Assembly (NCBI RefSeq): GCF_008254045.1
Contig: NZ_CP042425.1
Location: 9,066,163-9,130,162, forward strand
DNA from: Limnoglobus roseus
Lineage (GTDB): Bacteria > Planctomycetota > Planctomycetia > Gemmatales > Gemmataceae
Direction: 5' to 3'
Length of the DNA: 64,000 nucleotides
Numbering within the stretch: position 1 is the first letter of the stretch; each line of letters starts with the position of its first letter. Below the pieces are notes generated by a model that was given only the letters and a program-made list of their open reading frames with translations, searched no databases and was not told the DNA's origin. This document shows positions 61,350-64,000 of the stretch, piece by piece. Made by a program: the position numbers and the translations under genes.

Positions 61350-61395
61350 GGTGGCGGGGTTCGGCCGCCGATTCCGCATGGGTGAGTGGCCCAAC
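61350..61395 (+). promoter_or_regulatory. Conserved leader element before the hairpin protein
   Basis: GGTGGCGGGGTTCGGC, CGCCGATTCCGCATGGGT, then GAGTGGCCCAAC. The first two parts are shared with all copies and the last with the third gene of module A. With the preceding GAATC the element can fold (GAATCGGTGGC with GCCGCCGATTC), giving a stem of about 11 bp. It ends 50 nt before the ATG. Confidence 0.58.
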
Positions 61396-61444
61396 ATCCC
61401 TTCACCACCCGGCCGCCTCGCCGCGGCCCGCACAGGAGTTCCCC

Positions 61445-62758
61445 ATGACCCGCGTCGACCTGGCCGCCCTGAAACTGGACCAACTGTTCGCCAAGCTGGC
61501 CGCCGACAACCGGCCGAAGGACGCCGCCCCGGACCACGCCGTCAAGACCAACCCCGTCCCGTTCGACCCGCACCTGGAGCTCGAAGACAAGCACGAGAAG
61601 CTGTACCAGAAGGACGCCCTGTTCCAGCACAAGATCGAGGAGTTCAAGACCGGCGGGGCTAAGACCATCGTCGGCGAGATGGTCACCGCCCTGGCCGCCC
61701 GGTTCAAGACGTTCGCGGCCGTGCCGGCGGCCGACCGGCCGGGCAAGGTCGCGCAGTTCAACGCCGATCTCGACGCGATCATCACCGCCCACGGAGACCG
61801 AATTCAACAGGGCGGCGAGCAGATCGCCGACGAGTACCTCGCCCAGGTGAAGGCCGGCAAAGTCGCCCGGCGGAAGTACCAGAACAAGGCCGGCAAGAAC
61901 ATCCTGATGGTCGTCGGCAGCGTGGCCGGGACCGGGGCCGCCATCGCCGCGACCGTCGCCACCTTCGGGGCGGCCGCCCCGTCCCTGGTGTTCAGCGTGT
62001 ACGGCAACTACAAGGCGTGCAAGGAGCTGATGGGGACCATCCACAGCTACAAGAAGGAGATGGACAAGCATCTGGCCAGTGCCCAGAAGACGCTCACCGC
62101 CATCACCGAAAAGTACAACGGCAGCGCGTGGAAGACGGCCAAGGGCGAAGTCGTCGCGAAGGCGGCCGACGAGTTCCTGAAGACTCAGACGGACAGCATC
62201 AAGAAGCTAGAGTCCGACATCAAGCACTTCGACCGGCACATCGACCTGGGGTACCTGACCGTCCACAAGATGGGCAAGGAAGTGACGGAGAGCAAGCAGG
62301 CCCTGACGAAGGCCGTGGCCGAGTGGGAGGTGGAGCGGAAGAAGATCGCGGCGGCCGCCGCCGCCCTGCCGGGCGACCTGAGCCAGCAGCAACTGGCGAA
62401 GCACGCCGACCTGAAAGCCGAGCTAGACCAGAAGCTCGAGGCTCAGCCGACCTGGCTGGGCCAGTTGAACGACATGGAGGGGGAGTTGAAGAAGCACAAG
62501 GAGACGGTGAAGACGCTGTCGGAAGCGGCGAAGGCCCTGAAGGAGAAACGGCCGGCGTGGGTGGCCCAGTCGGGCAACGCGATGCGGCTGACGACGGTCG
62601 GGCTGGGGGCCGCCGCCGGCAGCTTCGAGGCGGCCGCGGCCGAGGGGGCCGCGCAGACGGCCAAACTGGCCGAGACGTTCACGTCCACGGTGGCCGAGTT
62701 CGCCACGACGTTCGGCAAGCAGATCACCGACAAGGCGAAGCAAGTGCTGAAGAGGTGA
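61445..62758 (+). CDS. Module B hydrophobic-hairpin coiled-coil protein
   Basis: 437 aa from ATG 61445, with AGGAG upstream. No signal peptide. Residues 1-135 are helical and charged (LAALKLDQLFAKLAADNRPK; KIEEFKTGGAKTIVGEMVTA). Residues about 155-200 are a hydrophobic hairpin: ILMVVGSVAGTGAAIAATVA, TFGAAAPSLVFSVYGNY. Long coiled-coil helices follow (SYKKEMDKHLASAQKTLTAI; QTDSIKKLESDIKHFDRHID; ELKKHKETVKTLSEAAKALK), and a second small-residue-rich segment lies near the C-terminus (GLGAAAGSFEAAAAEGAAQT). The order is that of alpha-helical pore-forming toxins and of membrane-remodelling coiled-coil proteins. It follows the kinase gene by 156 nt with its own conserved leader. Confidence 0.75.
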   Translation: MTRVDLAALKLDQLFAKLAADNRPKDAAPDHAVKTNPVPFDPHLELEDKHEKLYQKDALFQHKIEEFKTGGAKTIVGEMVTALAARFKTFAAVPAADRPGKVAQFNADLDAIITAHGDRIQQGGEQIADEYLAQVKAGKVARRKYQNKAGKNILMVVGSVAGTGAAIAATVATFGAAAPSLVFSVYGNYKACKELMGTIHSYKKEMDKHLASAQKTLTAITEKYNGSAWKTAKGEVVAKAADEFLKTQTDSIKKLESDIKHFDRHIDLGYLTVHKMGKEVTESKQALTKAVAEWEVERKKIAAAAAALPGDLSQQQLAKHADLKAELDQKLEAQPTWLGQLNDMEGELKKHKETVKTLSEAAKALKEKRPAWVAQSGNAMRLTTVGLGAAAGSFEAAAAEGAAQTAKLAETFTSTVAEFATTFGKQITDKAKQVLKR

Positions 62759-62921
62759 CGCGACGGGCAACTGCCGGGGGACCCTTGTCGCGTGGCTGGT
62801 TTGTTGTTGCCATCAACGGGATACCCCATTTTCCTGATCGCTCGCGCAGTCCATCTCGGCCAGCTTCTGCTGACGGGCCTCCCCGGCAGGGCGACCGGAT
62901 GCTGGTGACGGTAGGAGGAGA

Positions 62922-63116
62922 ATGAGGGCCCGCGGGCGAGTCGCCCAACCGCTCACCATCTTCCTGGTCGAGGCGACGACCGATCGGCTGGCCGGCACAG
63001 TCGTGCGGTGGGGCGGCCGGGCCCGGGAAGTAATCTACGACTCGGCCGCCGGACCGCCGGTCCTTCCGCCGGGCGGGCCGCACAAGCTCATCGCCGAGCA
63101 AATGTTGGATGTTTGA
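62922..63116 (+). CDS. Phage-like orphan, intact copy
   Basis: 64 aa from ATG 62922, with GGAGGAG upstream. QPLTIFLVEATTDRLAGTVV, then WGGRAREVIYDSAAGPPVL and PPGGPHKLIAEQMLDV. A frameshifted copy lies at 56502-56730 with the same end. I recognise it only as a protein often seen near phage-like genes in Gemmata relatives. Beta-rich, cytoplasmic, function unknown. Confidence 0.6.
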   Translation: MRARGRVAQPLTIFLVEATTDRLAGTVVRWGGRAREVIYDSAAGPPVLPPGGPHKLIAEQMLDV

Positions 63117-63179
63117 GCAAGGGTGTTGCCATGTCGGCAAAACTGCGGCGGGTGAAGGGAAGTCGAGGCGGCCTACACA

Positions 63180-63422
63180 CGGGCCCACCCGCCGCCGGCA
63201 CCCCCGCCCGGCGGCGTGTTCGTCCTCTAGGCCACCCCCGACCGCCCGTCCGGCCCGTGGGTCCGCCCGAACGGGGCGACCGAGGTCCTCGTCTACGACC
63301 CGGCCGGGCCCAAGCTCGACGTCCGGTTCCCGGGCAACCCCCTCGTCCTCACCGGGATCGACCCCTTCCCCCGCGATCCCGAACTCCGGGCGGCGTGCCG
63401 GCTCGTCCCGGTAGGCTGGTGA
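63180..63422 (+). pseudogene. Decayed phage-like orphan
   Basis: In one frame after a stop: RPSGPWVRPNGATEVLVYDP, GPKLDVRFPGNPLVLTGIDP, ELRAACRLVPVGW and a stop at 63420-63422. The segment before (GGVFVL then TAG) suggests loss of the N-terminal part. Similar in style to the preceding 64-aa protein (both have a WxR or WGGR turn followed by EV and a Tyr-Asp pair), so they may be distant relatives. Confidence 0.45.
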
Positions 63423-63467
63423 CGGCAGCCGCGGACGCTTCAGTGGCCGGGCGTAACTCGGTCCCCG

Positions 63468-63890
63468 GTGGGAATCGCCGTGTCCCACCCGCCGCCGAAG
63501 CCCCTCGACCAACTCCGCCACGCCCTCCGGGTGCGGCACGACGCGATCCGCACCGAGGACGCCGACCACGACGGGTGCCTGCAGTTCATCCTGTTCCGCG
63601 GCAAGCAACACCCGCTCGACCTGGTCGAGCCGGACGTGAACGCCTTCCTCACCGACTTGGCCGTTGACCGGCACGTCACCGCGTCCACGCAGTCGCAAGC
63701 CCTGTGCGCCCTCCTGCTCCGGTACGAGCACGTCCTCGCCCGCCCGCTCGACCAACTCCGCGTCGTTCGGGCGACCCGCCCGAAGCGGTTGCCCGTCGTG
63801 CGGACCCGCGGCGAGGTCCGGCACGTCCTCGGCCGCCTGGACGGCACCCCGCGGCTAGTCGCCCTCATCCCGTACGGGGCCACGGGGTGA
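63468..63890 (+). pseudogene. Integron-type tyrosine recombinase, truncated
   Basis: 140 codons: PPPKPLDQLRHALRVRHDAI, FILFRGKQHPLDLVEPDVNA, FLTDLAVDRHVTASTQSQAL, ALLLRYEHVLARPLDQLRVV, then RPKRLPVVRTRGEVRHVLGR and LVALIPYGATG followed by a stop. This is the N-terminal core-binding domain and the start of the catalytic domain of IntI/XerC-like integrases. The frame should continue into the first catalytic Arg region, but here it ends; related but degraded sequence continues to the window end. The catalytic R-H-R-Y residues are absent. A shorter piece of the same gene is at 42866-43035. Confidence 0.78.
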
Positions 63891-64000
63891 CGGCCGGGCG
63901 GCGCAGGGTGCCTTACCGTGTGAGGCTGCGCGACCGGTTGGGGGCCGGGCGCCGTAACTGCGGACCCAGGGCCTTGACGTGCGGCCGCCGGCGCGGTCCA

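Noticed and set aside
58166..62071. Open frame of 1301 codons on the minus strand opposite the module B sigma, kinase and hairpin genes
   Set aside because: It mirrors the codon structure of the genes on the other strand, as is common at this GC content. The sense strand has clear kinase, sigma and coiled-coil sequence; the antisense product is Arg/Val/Gly/Leu-rich without any motif.
1..64000. CRISPR array, rRNA or tRNA genes
   Set aside because: No regularly spaced direct repeats were seen. I saw no conserved rRNA stretches and no convincing tRNA cloverleaf, but a small tRNA gene could be missed by eye.

Overview
The window looks like part of a Gemmata-type planctomycete chromosome (family Gemmataceae). 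Evidence: very GC-rich DNA; three DUF1559 pseudopilin-like proteins that start with a prepilin N-terminus and end in an H-x9-DG motif; TIGR02999-type ECF sigma factors followed by Ser/Thr kinases with C-terminal repeats; one leucine-rich-repeat kinase; and many secreted or cytoplasmic orphan proteins. All coordinates and assignments come from reading the sequence and from family knowledge. No database search was run.

Layout. 0-9.2 kb is a scarred region: a frameshifted ISL3-type transposase, an internally deleted IS4-type element with both ends and a target duplication inside a broken methyltransferase gene, one intact methyltransferase, an SDR-like gene and an LRR-kinase gene each cut at their 5' ends where they meet, and further pseudogene remnants. 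9.2-16 kb holds two DUF1559 genes, a di-haem peroxidase, an orphan hydrophobic-hairpin coiled-coil protein and a small lipoprotein. 16-18.1 kb has two small orphans and a zincin-like protein split by an in-frame TAG. 18.5-23.5 kb is a three-gene signalling operon (RedB-like thioredoxin, hybrid histidine kinase, response regulator with an RsbW-like ATPase) whose genes overlap by 4 nt.

23.9-28.4 kb is module A (minus strand): sigma factor, 970-aa kinase, all-helical protein. 57.0-62.8 kb is module B: divergent all-helical protein, sigma factor, 970-aa kinase, hydrophobic-hairpin coiled-coil protein. The sigma factors (186 aa) and kinases (970 aa) have exactly the same lengths in both modules. 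The sigma genes share a promoter with the -10 box 8 nt before ATG, and a conserved ~30-nt intergenic element precedes the five other genes. This two-locus set, with proteins whose layout recalls alpha-pore-forming toxins, is my best candidate for an undescribed system. The function is inference.

28.9-33.4 kb has a third DUF1559 gene and its lipoprotein, then a probable arsenic cluster: an ArsI/CadI-type dioxygenase, an ArsI fused to the back half of an ArsM-like methyltransferase, and an MFS transporter. 33.4-36.3 kb carries small orphans and a YceK-like lipoprotein. 36.4-42.8 kb is one gene for a secreted protein of 2129 aa. 42.8-43.3 kb is a scar of a tyrosine recombinase and an IS110 transposase. 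43.4-50.6 kb is a cluster of small cytoplasmic orphans around a Sel1/ankyrin protein and HEAT-like proteins. 50.6-54 kb has a tiny secreted peptide, a secreted orphan and a secreted WD40 protein. 54.6-56.8 kb is a ParB-methyltransferase fusion gene followed by decayed phage-like genes. After module B, 62.9-64 kb holds a copy of one of those phage-like genes and a truncated integron-type integrase.
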